Shown here piece after piece: positions 26,783 to 34,883 of a stretch of DNA of 64,000 nt (the first letter of the stretch is position 1; the number at the start of each line of letters is the position of its first letter). The notes beneath the pieces are model-generated. The model was not told the origin of the DNA and ran no database searches. It saw only the letters and a program-made list of their open reading frames with translations. The position numbers and the translations under genes were made by a program. Origin of the DNA: Chloroflexota bacterium (GTDB lineage: Bacteria > Chloroflexota > Anaerolineae > Anaerolineales > Anaerolineaceae); assembly GCA_021825925.1 (NCBI GenBank), contig JAKAFP010000009.1, forward strand, positions 1 through 64,000, read 5' to 3'.

Positions 26783-26903
26783 TGAAACCGACCATGTTGT
26801 GAAAAGGATGTCAGCGTGTTAGTAGGTTGAAATTCGCTTTAGTTTAACGGCATCACTTGCCAAACCTCACGACGGCTTATTATCTCGTTAGAATGAAACT
26901 CGC

Positions 26904-26925
26904 ACACCTGGACGGGCACTTTTCT
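26904..26925 (+). repeat. Partial copy of the intergenic hairpin repeat
   Basis: ACACCTGGACGGGCACTTTT resembles the right half of the hairpins at 25163-25195 and 28021-28051, but its left arm is degraded. It lies in the 264-nt gap between the DUF4238 and DUF6273 genes, which otherwise shows no gene; an ATAAGC/GCTTAT palindrome sits near 26991. Confidence 0.45.
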
Positions 26926-27046
26926 ACTCCCTAAAGAATCCTGTTCTCAGGGTTATAATCCAAGGCCACCTATCGCAATTAGTCTAAACTATAAGCTTGC
27001 GCTTATGGCGTGCGCAATATAAAGTCTACGTTAAGGATGAGTAATA

Positions 27047-27658
27047 ATGAACATAGGAAACATAATTACTTTTGGTGATTATGATTGGAGAATTCTGGAT
27101 ATCAAAGAAAACAAAATGTTGATTATTTCTATTCAGATTATTGAACAACGAGATTATCACGATAAAAAAGAACCTGTGACATGGGAGCAATCAGAAATTC
27201 GTTACTATTTAAATAATAGTTTTCTTGAAAAATTCAGTTCCTCTGATAAAGAAAGAATAATGACTTCACATAATTTGAATGAAGATAACCCCTGGTATGG
27301 AAGCATGGGTGGAGCAGATACCTATGATCAAGTTTTCTTACTATCCTTGAATGAAATTGTAAGATTGTACTTTGGCGACAGTGGTAGGTTGCTGGATAAT
27401 CCAAAACAAAATCAAAAATACTGGTTTGATCGCAAGGATGAGAATAACATCAAAAGAACCGCACTTTTCATGGATTCGCCTTGGTGGTGGTGGACCAGAA
27501 CTCCTGGAAAAAATAACAAGGTAGCTGTTTATATTCATGGTGATGGAAACATTGGAATTCAAGGGAATGGTATTTCAAAAACATCATTCAATACGCTTCA
27601 TCGAATCACTCAAAGCAATAAAGGTGGCGTAAGACCTGCTTTATGGGTGAAGAAATAA
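27047..27658 (+). CDS. DUF6273 domain protein
   Basis: 203 residues, no signal peptide. The opening GNIITFGDYDWRILDIKENKM and the C-terminal SPWWWWTRTPG ... GGVRPALWVKK match the DUF6273 type of beta-rich domain (related to FGE-sulfatase/C-lectin-like folds), common in Firmicutes and accessory islands. Function unknown. AT-rich like its neighbour. The start ATG has AAGGATGAG upstream. Confidence 0.85.
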   Translation: MNIGNIITFGDYDWRILDIKENKMLIISIQIIEQRDYHDKKEPVTWEQSEIRYYLNNSFLEKFSSSDKERIMTSHNLNEDNPWYGSMGGADTYDQVFLLSLNEIVRLYFGDSGRLLDNPKQNQKYWFDRKDENNIKRTALFMDSPWWWWTRTPGKNNKVAVYIHGDGNIGIQGNGISKTSFNTLHRITQSNKGGVRPALWVKK

Positions 27659-27744
27659 ATAAAGTATTAATTTGTCCATTGAGGGTTGATATTAACACAC
27701 CAGCAAAATATTTTATGAGTAACTGATTTAGCTGCGAGCGATAG

Positions 27745-27976
27745 ATGACGGCGATTTTTTGAGCTTTTTACCAGTGATTTTGGTTCGAGTGGTCAGCGCG
27801 TTATCAAATACAAAAAACCAGGTATAAAAGATGGTCAGCATTTGAAGGAGGTGTATGTGGATGATTTACACCCAAATGAGTTCCAGTTCCTTCTCCTAAC
27901 TACTCAATCTTTGGTTAGTTTTCCAATAGCTTATTGTTTGGACCGATTTGGATATAAGGGTGAAAATATAGACTGA
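27745..27976 (+). pseudogene. Small gene remnant, unknown family
   Basis: From 27761 the frame GAG CTT TTT ACC... is open for 71 codons to the TGA at 27974-27976 and reads like a real protein (SGQRVIKYKKPGIKDGQ, VYVDDLHPNEFQFLLL, AYCLDRFGYKGENID). There is no start codon in that frame, but ATG 27745 would join it if the six-T run at 27755-27760 were one base shorter. This points to a frameshifted small gene of about 76 codons or the C-terminal remnant of a larger one. Confidence 0.5.
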
Positions 27977-28051
27977 TGAAGCAAGTTCAATAAAGTGTGA
28001 ATCGCAAATTGTGAACCGTGAGTGCCTGTCCGATTTGGATGGGCACTTTTT
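27950..28051 (+). repeat. Copy C of the DUF35-3'-end/terminator repeat
   Basis: GCAAGTTCAATAA at 27981 matches GCAAGTTCAGTAA of copy D (28741), followed by the GTGTGAATCGCAAATTGTGAA leader and the terminator hairpin AGTGCCTGTCC/GGATGGGCACT (28021-28048) with a T run. Similarity to the DUF35 3' end itself is weaker here than in copies B and D. Together with 27659-27744 it makes up the region before the nucleotidyltransferase pair. Confidence 0.6.
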
Positions 28052-28083
28052 GTATATGATAGAATATTAAAATGGAAAGAAAA

Positions 28084-28284
28084 ATGGCAGCGGTTGTGCG
28101 AAAAACAAGTCTCTCACAACAGGGCAATGATTTTGCCTACTGGCAGACTCAATCCTACGAAAAACGGATAGAAGCCCTGGAAGAAATCCGGAAAGAATAT
28201 AAACAATGGGATCAGTCTTCACGAGGGGATGGTGAGCATGTTCAACCAGGATTTCAAAGAGTTTTTCGAATCGTTAAACGATAA
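28084..28284 (+). CDS. Small protein paired with a nucleotidyltransferase, possible antitoxin
   Basis: 66 residues from ATG 28084 with GGAAAG upstream. The sequence NDFAYWQTQSYEKRIEALEEIRKEY, ending in PGFQRVFRIVKR, is a conserved small protein found directly ahead of nucleotidyltransferases like the next gene. Its last 47 nt overlap that gene in another frame, which implies translational coupling. A role as antitoxin or partner is inferred from context only. Confidence 0.7.
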   Translation: MAAVVRKTSLSQQGNDFAYWQTQSYEKRIEALEEIRKEYKQWDQSSRGDGEHVQPGFQRVFRIVKR

Positions 28285-28675
28285 CCACGTACGTTATCTT
28301 GTCGTTGGGGGTTATGCAGTCGCGTTTCATGGGCATCCTCGTTTCACAAAGGACATTGATATTTGGGTTGATCGGAGTATTGAGAATTCTCACGCTCTGA
28401 TTTTGGCCATTGAACAATTTGGAATGGGTTCACTTGGTTTGAAGGAAGAAGACTTTTTAAATCCTGACCAGGTTGTGCAAATTGGTTACCCTCCCGATCG
28501 AATTGATATTTTGGTCTCGATCACCGGGGTTGAGTTTTCTGAATGCTACCCTAATCGGATGGAAACCCTCTTGAATGGAGTAAAAATAAACTTCATAGAT
28601 CTTGAACATCTTAAGCAGAATAAAAAAACTACAGGTCGTTTGCAAGACTTGGCCGATTTGGAGAATTTGGAATAA
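28238..28675 (+). CDS. DUF6036/AbiEii-like nucleotidyltransferase
   Basis: 145 residues from ATG 28238, with GAGGGG 9 nt upstream; an ATG three codons earlier sits on the ribosome-binding site. The nucleotidyltransferase core is YLVVGGYAVAFHGHPRFTKDIDIWV (GG, G, and the DxD metal ligands), followed by DRIDILVSITGV with the third acidic residue. Enzymes of this group transfer nucleotides, and some act as toxins that modify tRNA (AbiEii, MenT) with a partner encoded upstream, as here. Toxicity is not shown by the sequence. Confidence 0.82.
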   Translation: MFNQDFKEFFESLNDNHVRYLVVGGYAVAFHGHPRFTKDIDIWVDRSIENSHALILAIEQFGMGSLGLKEEDFLNPDQVVQIGYPPDRIDILVSITGVEFSECYPNRMETLLNGVKINFIDLEHLKQNKKTTGRLQDLADLENLE

Positions 28676-28685
28676 CAGACCCTGA

Positions 28686-28835
28686 AAGGACGGCGAGCGC
28701 AAGGGCATGATCGTCTACGGTATTAGTTTAGGCTAGTGATGCAAGTTCAGTAATTCGTAAATCGAGATTAGAGAAATGTGATTTTTGAGTTGCAAGATGA
28801 AAGTGCCTTTTCGGATGGGAGGGCATTTTTGATTT
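28686..28835 (+). repeat. Copy D: DUF35 3' end plus terminator, degenerate
   Basis: GACGGCGAGCGCAAGGGCATG from 28689 aligns with 25070-25135 of the DUF35 gene: 16 identical bases, then ATGATCGT and TACGG blocks with single changes, and a further 34 aligned positions through the stop codon (GTAA at 28750). A GAGATTAGAGAAATGTG leader and a GTGCC/GGGCA hairpin with Ts (28801-28834) follow. The rest of the gap to 29027 holds nothing recognisable. Confidence 0.75.
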
Positions 28836-29026
28836 CGGAAAACAGGATTAATCTGTATAATGGAAACAGGGCGTGAAAATATTTATTAGTTTCCCGAAAT
28901 CAGTTGAACCAGCGTGAAAACGTAGAGTACAAACTCTGTGAAGCAGTTGAATCATAGAAAAAACTGTTGATAAATTGCATAAATATTGCATATAAAACCA
29001 ACATTACATAATGGAGGGAAATTCAA

Positions 29027-29662
29027 GTGAAGATACGGCTTTTAATTTTTACAATTTTACTATTTCTATTGACTGCCTGTTGGCCAAGTTTTGGAAAACA
29101 AACAGCGATGACTGCTCAAGAGAATACACCTACTATACTGCTAACGGATTCACAAATACCCACCTTAACAATAACATTACAAGAAACAGATACTCCCGAA
29201 CCTACTATTTCATCAGCGAATAATGGTTGGGACCGATATTTGCCTCGAACAATGGCAGAAATCATTGAATTAGCTATGATCGAATCTGAATTGGACACCA
29301 TGGTGAATAATGCGGTCTATCTGGAAACCGCTCCGGATTATCAATTCCCATCCAAAGTACGTATGATTTATACTGGCGAATATCGAGAAGTAAAAGATCC
29401 TCGAAAAACCATGATAAACATTTGGTTGGGCTCATTTGCGCCTCAACTTACAGCCAATGAGCGTGAAGAGGTATTTGAAATGGAATTCCTTTTTTTCGAG
29501 GATGGTAAAGAATTCTGGATACCAGTCCAGAAGCCACTCATCGGGTTCATGAAAGATGAGTTGAATGCAGGTGATGAGGTTAATTTATTTCTACTTTTTA
29601 TAGGTGCGAACCGAACAGAAAACAAATTGGACCTCTTATTTTTGGTGAATGAATTCAATTGA
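29027..29662 (+). CDS. Predicted lipoprotein, unknown function
   Basis: 211 residues. A lipoprotein signal (LLIFTILLFLLTAC) places lipidation at Cys18. A Thr/Pro-rich spacer (residues 25-65) leads to a compact domain (WDRYLPRTMAEIIELAMIESELDTM ... LLFLVNEFN). No known family was recognised. The GTG start has GGAGGG 8 nt upstream. The last section has beta-strand character, as in small OB-like or lectin-like domains. Confidence 0.7.
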   Translation: MKIRLLIFTILLFLLTACWPSFGKQTAMTAQENTPTILLTDSQIPTLTITLQETDTPEPTISSANNGWDRYLPRTMAEIIELAMIESELDTMVNNAVYLETAPDYQFPSKVRMIYTGEYREVKDPRKTMINIWLGSFAPQLTANEREEVFEMEFLFFEDGKEFWIPVQKPLIGFMKDELNAGDEVNLFLLFIGANRTENKLDLLFLVNEFN

Positions 29663-29847
29663 TTGATAGAAGATTCGCTTCAAATTGAAAAACTGTCGTT
29701 TGAAATTCCACAAATGACTGGGGGTATATCGAACGATATTGGCGTTATGTTTTTCCGACACTCAGGCGTGCCTGATGCCTGGTGGAAGCAAGCAACTTGT
29801 AGGGTTGGTTCGATTTTTTACCCCACCTGTTATGTTTTTATCAGTCA

Positions 29848-29880
29848 CTTCCAGAGGAATGACCCTCTGGAAGATTTTAT
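29848..29880 (+). terminator. Hairpin between the lipoprotein and the convergent hydrolase
   Basis: CTTCCAGAGG (29848-29857) pairs with CCTCTGGAAG (29864-29873), followed by ATTTTAT. It could serve both convergent genes. Confidence 0.65.
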
Positions 29881-29890
29881 CAATGTCTAC

Positions 29891-30709
29891 TTAGCTGTCT
29901 AAGAAATCCAACAATAGTTTGGCAAAAACTTCAGGTTGTTCGAAACTGGGAACATGCGCCGTGGATTCCATGATCGTTTTTCGGGCCTCCGGGATCCGTT
30001 TGGCCATTTCGTCGGCGGCACGCAGGACCTCGGAATTATCGAGCGCTCCGGCGGTGATCAGGGCAGGGCATTTCACCGATTCCAGGCGGGTGAGGGCGGG
30101 CGGGTCAAGCGGATTGGCTGGCTGCATGTCGGCAATGAAGAATGTGTTTTGCGAAACGGAGATCCGATTCATTTCGAGTGCTTTTTTGCGCAAGGCTGCA
30201 TCCACCTGGTCTGGTTCACGCTGTTCGCCATCCAGCCAGATGCGGATCTGGAGTTCGTTGGTGCGGTCATTGTCTCCGTTTTGCGCGGCCCCAAACATCT
30301 CCATCAGGTAGCGGGGAGGTTCGCCCTGCAATTGAAATCCGCTTGGGGTTGAGCCGACCAGAGTCAGGGATTTGACGCGTTCTGGCTGTTCAAGCGCCAG
30401 GTCGAGGGCGATCTCTCCGCTCATGGAACACCCCACCAGATGGGCATGAGTTACGCCGAGGTGAGACAACAGCCCTTCCAGGTCATTGCGTCGGCAGATT
30501 GGACCTGTGACCGGGCTGGACATGCCGAATCCGCGCATGTCGTAGCGGATCACCTTGAAATGTTCTGCCAATGGCTCCCAGAGGGCATCAAACATTCTAC
30601 TGTCCAAGAAGGCCGCGTGCCCCAATACAAGCGGTGTACCCGCACCGGCTGTCTCATAATACAACCGCCCATCCCCCAAATCAAAGTAACTTTTTGTTGT
30701 GTTCATCAT
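29891..30709 (-). CDS. Alpha/beta hydrolase
   Basis: 272 residues from ATG 30709 with AAGGA 8 nt upstream; the longer frame has a nonconserved N terminus. The fold markers are PLVLGHAAFLDSRMFD, the oxyanion/turn region VIRYDMRGFGMS, the nucleophile elbow LVGCSMSGEIALD (Ser), and a late His in ESTAHVPSFEQPE. Similar to 3-oxoadipate enol-lactonase/haloperoxidase-like enzymes; the substrate is unknown. Divergent from the WYL regulator, which probably controls it through the palindrome at 30756-30780. Confidence 0.92.
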   Translation of the reverse strand: MMNTTKSYFDLGDGRLYYETAGAGTPLVLGHAAFLDSRMFDALWEPLAEHFKVIRYDMRGFGMSSPVTGPICRRNDLEGLLSHLGVTHAHLVGCSMSGEIALDLALEQPERVKSLTLVGSTPSGFQLQGEPPRYLMEMFGAAQNGDNDRTNELQIRIWLDGEQREPDQVDAALRKKALEMNRISVSQNTFFIADMQPANPLDPPALTRLESVKCPALITAGALDNSEVLRAADEMAKRIPEARKTIMESTAHVPSFEQPEVFAKLLLDFLDS

Positions 30710-30755
30710 TTCGTTTTTCCTTTTCTGTGCTAATCTGTTTTGATGATACACTTCG

Positions 30756-30780
30756 TTGGGTGACATCTTGTGTCACCCAA
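30756..30780. promoter_or_regulatory. Palindromic operator between hydrolase and WYL regulator
   Basis: TTGGGTGAC (30756-30764) and GTCACCCAA (30772-30780) are a perfect 9-bp inverted repeat with a 7-nt spacer, in the 82-nt divergent promoter region. It ends 11 nt before the regulator's start codon, a position suited to autoregulation. Confidence 0.7.
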
Positions 30781-30791
30781 GATGAGGAATT

Positions 30792-31745
30792 ATGCGAGCA
30801 GACCGGTTACTATCCATCATTCTATTGCTGCAAACACGCGGCAAGCTGACCGCCAAGATGTTGGCTGAGGAGTTGGAAGTTTCGCGCCGAACGATCCTGC
30901 GCGATATCAATGCTTTGTCGTTTTCGGGGGTGCCAGTCTACAGTGAAGGTGGGCATGGCGGCGGGTTTTCACTGGCCGAGGAATACCGCACTACGCTGAC
31001 GGGATTAAATACCTTGGAAGTCCAAAGCCTGTTTGTCAGCAGCAATAATGAGGCATTGCGCGATGTGGGGCTGGGCGATGCCGGAGAGCGCCTCGTGCTT
31101 AAACTGTTGGCTGCCCTGCCCAATGCACATCATTCCACTGCGGATCATATTCGCCAGCGGCTGATGATTGACCCGACGTGGTGGTGGCATGATGATGCGC
31201 TCTCTCCTTTTTGGGAGGACATCCAAAGGGCTGTGTATGAAGACAGGATGATCAAAGCGACCTATGAAAATTTTGACGGCGAAAAACGAGAGCGGATTCT
31301 GGCACCCTACAGCCTGGTGTGCAAATCGAGTGTGTGGTATTTACTCGCCGAACGGGATCGAGAGCTGCGTACTTATCGCGTTGACCGGTTTCATTCGGTA
31401 ATACTGCTTGACGAATCGTTCACGCGCCGTCCTGATTTTGACCTGCCGACCTACTGGCGTGCACACGCTCAGAGCACGGATTTATTCTCGTCTGGGTTTC
31501 ATTGCATACTGCGCATCCACCCCGAACGGTTATCGCTGGTCAAGACGCTGATGCCCGGGCGCTGGCAACTGGCGGATGATCAAGAAGATCTGGGGTGGAA
31601 GACTCTTTCCCTTTCGATGGATTCTGAATTACAGGCGAAAATGCTTGTCTTTGGCCTGGTTGGTTTTGTCGAAGTGGTGGAACCTGGTGGGTTGAAAGAG
31701 GCGGTGGCTGCTCAAGCGCGTGAACTTTTAAAACAACTTGGGTGA
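30792..31745 (+). CDS. HTH/WYL-domain transcriptional regulator (YafY-like)
   Basis: 317 residues. An N-terminal HTH_11/DeoR-like winged helix (LLSIILLLQTRGKLTAKMLAEEL, VSRRTILRDINALS) is followed by the WYL domain with IKATYENFDGEKRERILAPYSLV and a WYLLAERDRELRTYRVDRF signature, then a WCX extension. WYL domains bind ligands such as nucleic acid or small molecules. Divergent from the alpha/beta hydrolase, its probable target. The stop codon region contains another TTGGGTGAC (31738-31746). Confidence 0.93.
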   Translation: MRADRLLSIILLLQTRGKLTAKMLAEELEVSRRTILRDINALSFSGVPVYSEGGHGGGFSLAEEYRTTLTGLNTLEVQSLFVSSNNEALRDVGLGDAGERLVLKLLAALPNAHHSTADHIRQRLMIDPTWWWHDDALSPFWEDIQRAVYEDRMIKATYENFDGEKRERILAPYSLVCKSSVWYLLAERDRELRTYRVDRFHSVILLDESFTRRPDFDLPTYWRAHAQSTDLFSSGFHCILRIHPERLSLVKTLMPGRWQLADDQEDLGWKTLSLSMDSELQAKMLVFGLVGFVEVVEPGGLKEAVAAQARELLKQLG

Positions 31746-31898
31746 CGTTGTGATTTTTCTTCTATAAGCCTCAATATTCAGCATGAAAATGCACCATGTG
31801 CATCCCGTTTAAGGGGTTAAAGCGTTGCACAAAAAAGAATATATGTTCTATAATATGAGGGTTGCCTCAGGTAATCATTTTGGATCACAGGAGTAAAA

Positions 31899-32297
31899 AT
31901 GGAGTTTGGTGCGACTTTATATGTCAAGAATTCGGTTGAGGCTTTGGATTTCTACCTGGATGCTTTTGGAATGAGCCTGGGCTACAATGCCAAAAATGAG
32001 GATGGTTCTTATCTTCATGCTGAACTTGCAAAAGATGGTAAATCTATCTTTGCGGTAAGTGAAAGCAACGAACCTGAAATCGTCAAAGCCATGCTGGCGA
32101 CAGAGCGGCCAACCATGAGTTATGGGATAAGTCTCGGCGACGAGGATGAACTTGGACATGCCTACAAGAGACTCGCCGAAGGCGGACATATTCTGCGGGA
32201 ACTTGGCTCGCTTCCATGGAGTCCGTGTTCGGCAGACGTGGTGGATAAATATGGTATCTATTGGTACATCTATGTTTCGCAGCATCGTCCAGATTAA
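31899..32297 (+). CDS. VOC family protein (glyoxalase/PhnB-like)
   Basis: 132 residues, one VOC module pair. FGATLYVKNSVEALDFYLDAFGM is the usual opening, and the DEDELGHAYKRLAEGGHIL and SPCSADVVDKYGIYWYIYV parts close the second beta-alpha-beta-beta-beta unit. The usual metal ligands are only partly visible, so enzymatic activity is uncertain; PhnB-type proteins are often of unknown function. It has its own ATG with AGGAG upstream. Confidence 0.85.
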   Translation: MEFGATLYVKNSVEALDFYLDAFGMSLGYNAKNEDGSYLHAELAKDGKSIFAVSESNEPEIVKAMLATERPTMSYGISLGDEDELGHAYKRLAEGGHILRELGSLPWSPCSADVVDKYGIYWYIYVSQHRPD

Positions 32298-32443
32298 TTG
32301 GATCATTTGGAGATGGGCGGCTGGTCATTCTTGAGTCGGAATGCGGAATCCTATTTAACCAGAATTTTTGAGTTATATTTATTAAGCTAACACAAATAGT
32401 CGGGGATAGTTTTTTTTGTTACTACCAGAAGGGAAGGATTATC

Positions 32444-33145
32444 ATGTGTCCTGAATCCATTGAGAATCGCTGGGATATTCTGTATAGAGATTATCCGCAA
32501 GTTTATGATGCTTTTTCCAGTGTGCCTTATCAACCGTCAATATTTGATCAAGTTCCCAAGATCATTAACATGCAAAATTTGACCGTTGCAGATATAGGCG
32601 CCGGCACGGGTAAATCCAGCCTGGCTTTGGCAAAGATCGCACGACAGGTCATTGGAGTTGAAATTGAACCGGCCATGTTGCTGAAAGCCACTCAACAAGC
32701 ACATGAGAAGAATCAAACAAATATCATTTTTTTATGCGGAGACGCACTTGCGATTCCATTATCCACTGATTCTGTGGACGTGGTAACCGGTTTTACATTG
32801 GCTTTGTTTCCACCGGCGCAATATCGTGAATTTATCCGTGAAGGCTTGCGGGTGGCAAAAAAACAGGTTGTTTATGTTGGAATTCCACCAGGCTGGTATG
32901 GAGGCGAGTTGCATGGTGTCATTGATAATCCTTTTAAGGGCACGATTGACCTTGAAATGGATCGCATCTTTATTGAGGAATTTCAATTTCAATATCAGGA
33001 TGTTTTTTCAATTCAGGAGTATGGGACCATTGAAAATATTGTCAACTTATATGGATTCATATTCGGGAAAAAAGTGATTGATTATTTAAAAATAGAAAAC
33101 AAAACATCCATTCGGTGGAAGTTCAGGGTCTATTGGCGGGAGTAA
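32444..33145 (+). CDS. Class I SAM-dependent methyltransferase
   Basis: 233 residues. SAM motifs TVADIGAGTGKSSLALAKI, VIGVEIEPAMLLKA and DALAIPLSTDSVDVVTGFTLALF are clear. A conserved Trp/Tyr-rich region in the C-terminal part does not point to a known acceptor. The ATG follows GGAAGG. A single-gene unit. Confidence 0.88.
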   Translation: MCPESIENRWDILYRDYPQVYDAFSSVPYQPSIFDQVPKIINMQNLTVADIGAGTGKSSLALAKIARQVIGVEIEPAMLLKATQQAHEKNQTNIIFLCGDALAIPLSTDSVDVVTGFTLALFPPAQYREFIREGLRVAKKQVVYVGIPPGWYGGELHGVIDNPFKGTIDLEMDRIFIEEFQFQYQDVFSIQEYGTIENIVNLYGFIFGKKVIDYLKIENKTSIRWKFRVYWRE

Positions 33146-33243
33146 CCAGCCAATTATTTTTGAAAATGCCATAATCATTTTATGGATGGGCTCTTTTTCT
33201 TACTTGATTTGATTCACGTTGTTAAGCATGGGAAAATCAACAA

Positions 33244-33837
33244 ATGGATAATTTACTCGACCGATCAATAACCCGCTGTGAATGGAATCTCAACGATGAG
33301 CTCCTTACCCGATATCATGATGTGGAATGGGGCGAGCCGCTGCACGATGACCGCATGTTGTTTGAATTTCTGGCATTGGATGGCATGCAGGCTGGTCTGA
33401 GCTGGAACACGATCCTGCGCAAACGGGAGAATTTTCGGCAGGCATTTGACCATTTTGAGATCGAAGTCGTGGCTGCTTATAACGAGATGAAAATCCAGGA
33501 ATTGCTTATGAACCCAGGGATCGTGCGCAATAAGGCCAAGATCAAAGCCATCATCCATAACGCCAACCGGGTTATCGCGGTCCGCGAGGAATTTGGTTCG
33601 CTGGATCATTATTTATGGGGGTTTGTCGGAGGAAAAACCGTTCAGAATTGTTGGCAATCCTTGTCTCAGATCCCGGCCACCAGCGCTATATCAGATGCGA
33701 TGAGCAAAGACATGGTTGGGCGTGGATTCAAGTTTTGTGGAAGTACCATCCTCTATGCGTTTATGCAAGCAGCCGGGATGGTTAATGACCATATTGAGTC
33801 TTGTTTTAGATACAAGGAACTGAAAAACGATCATTGA
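33244..33837 (+). CDS. tag: DNA-3-methyladenine glycosylase I
   Basis: 197 residues. Tag signatures: RCEWNLNDELLTRYHDVEWG with the zinc-binding Cys and His, LSWNTILRKRENFR, and NPGIVRNKAKI; the second zinc pair is DHIESC near the C terminus. It removes 3-methyladenine from alkylated DNA. The base-recognition region (FEFLALDGMQAGLSW) is intact. It is a single gene, apparently part of the accessory series. Confidence 0.95.
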   Translation: MDNLLDRSITRCEWNLNDELLTRYHDVEWGEPLHDDRMLFEFLALDGMQAGLSWNTILRKRENFRQAFDHFEIEVVAAYNEMKIQELLMNPGIVRNKAKIKAIIHNANRVIAVREEFGSLDHYLWGFVGGKTVQNCWQSLSQIPATSAISDAMSKDMVGRGFKFCGSTILYAFMQAAGMVNDHIESCFRYKELKNDH

Positions 33838-33888
33838 TATGCAAGCTGGTTTGAACCGACCCCACTCGCTTCGCTCGGGGGCGCAAAA

Positions 33889-33936
33889 TTCGCGGAATTG
33901 AGAATGGCAAATGCCCGTCTAAATGGATGGGCGCTT
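33889..33936 (+). terminator. Terminator/repeat after tag
   Basis: A short GAATTGAGAATGGCAAAT leader precedes the stem GCCCGTC/GATGGGC at 33913-33932 followed by GCTTTATA. A member of the same intergenic repeat family as at 25163. A GC-rich palindrome around 33861-33883 (CCCC..CGGGG) sits just ahead. Confidence 0.65.
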
Positions 33937-34000
33937 TATATATTAAACGTAGTTGAAATGAAATTGGGAGTGAATTACAATGGTGATAAGGAGTAATAAT

Positions 34001-34462
34001 ATGCAAAAAGTAGACTTTGTAACAGTATCCACAGCAGGATTGGAATCTTCACCGGTGGCGCAGGCGCTGGCCGGTTTGCGCGCCAATGAAGCCCGGTATT
34101 TCAAGAATAAATATGACCACGATTTTGTGGTGACGCCCGCCGAAGAAGACCCGGGCACAGTGGAGTATGTTCATAACATCCTGCTGAAAGAACGTAAACT
34201 GACGATTACCTCCAAGCCGTTGGAGACCTCGTTCTTCACTGTGGAAGGCATCCGATGGGCTTATATTTTTTATGAAAGCGGACTCTCGATCAATGTGTTA
34301 TATACCCTGGATGACCCAAAGAAGCGGGCGGTTGGTTTCAAGCTTTCCGAAGGCATGGAGGTACCGGCTGAACTGGAGACTAAATTCAAATTCGCCAGGC
34401 AGAAATCAAAACTGGCAGGTGTTATCCGCGGATCGTTTTTTGTGATAAAGGGTGAATACTGA
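34001..34462 (+). CDS. Conserved hypothetical protein
   Basis: 153 residues from ATG 34001, preceded by AAGGAG at 8 nt; a GTG/ATG seven codons earlier has no site. No signal peptide or membrane helix. The sequence (VTVSTAGLESSPVAQALAGL, ARYFKNKYDHDFVVTP, a basic KFARQKSKLAG tail) matches no family known to me. It precedes the DUF2200 gene on the same strand by 70 nt. Function unknown. Confidence 0.7.
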   Translation: MQKVDFVTVSTAGLESSPVAQALAGLRANEARYFKNKYDHDFVVTPAEEDPGTVEYVHNILLKERKLTITSKPLETSFFTVEGIRWAYIFYESGLSINVLYTLDDPKKRAVGFKLSEGMEVPAELETKFKFARQKSKLAGVIRGSFFVIKGEY

Positions 34463-34532
34463 CCTTCATAGTTTTCAGCTAATATCTCTTAGAAGGATTT
34501 AATCAGGATCCAGAAAAACTAAAGGAATTATT

Positions 34533-34883
34533 ATGCCCAGACAAGCTCTAGGTCAAATGAAATTCGCGGGCGTTTATCCGCTGTATGTGCAAAAAGCGGA
34601 GCGCAAGGGTCGCACCAAAGCTGAAGTGGACCAGATCATCTGCTGGCTGACCGGTTACAGTCAGGCAGGTCTTGAAAAGCAAATTGAACTTGGTAACAAC
34701 TTTGAAACCTTTTTTGCCCAGGCGCCGGCATATAATCCAAAAAGTGAGTTGATTACGGGGGTGGTGTGCGGCATCCGTGTGGAAGAGATCGAAGATCCGC
34801 TGACGAAGAAAGTGCGTTACCTGGACAAATTGATTGACGAACTGGCCAAAGGCAAGGCGATGGAAAAGATTCTGCGGCAATGA
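34533..34883 (+). CDS. DUF2200 family protein
   Basis: 116 residues. The family sequence is almost complete: [37 protein letters not shown], and [13 protein letters not shown] with [23 protein letters not shown]2200 proteins are short, soluble and of unknown function; they resemble DUF1801-like cargo. Its stop overlaps the next start by 4 nt (ATGA), so the two are translationally coupled. Confidence 0.92.
   Translation: MPRQALGQMKFAGVYPLYVQKAERKGRTKAEVDQIICWLTGYSQAGLEKQIELGNNFETFFAQAPAYNPKSELITGVVCGIRVEEIEDPLTKKVRYLDKLIDELAKGKAMEKILRQ

Noticed and set aside
29663..29902. 79-codon frame after the lipoprotein gene
   Set aside because: It runs through the terminator hairpin at 29848-29873 and into the convergent hydrolase gene, so it is most likely noncoding.
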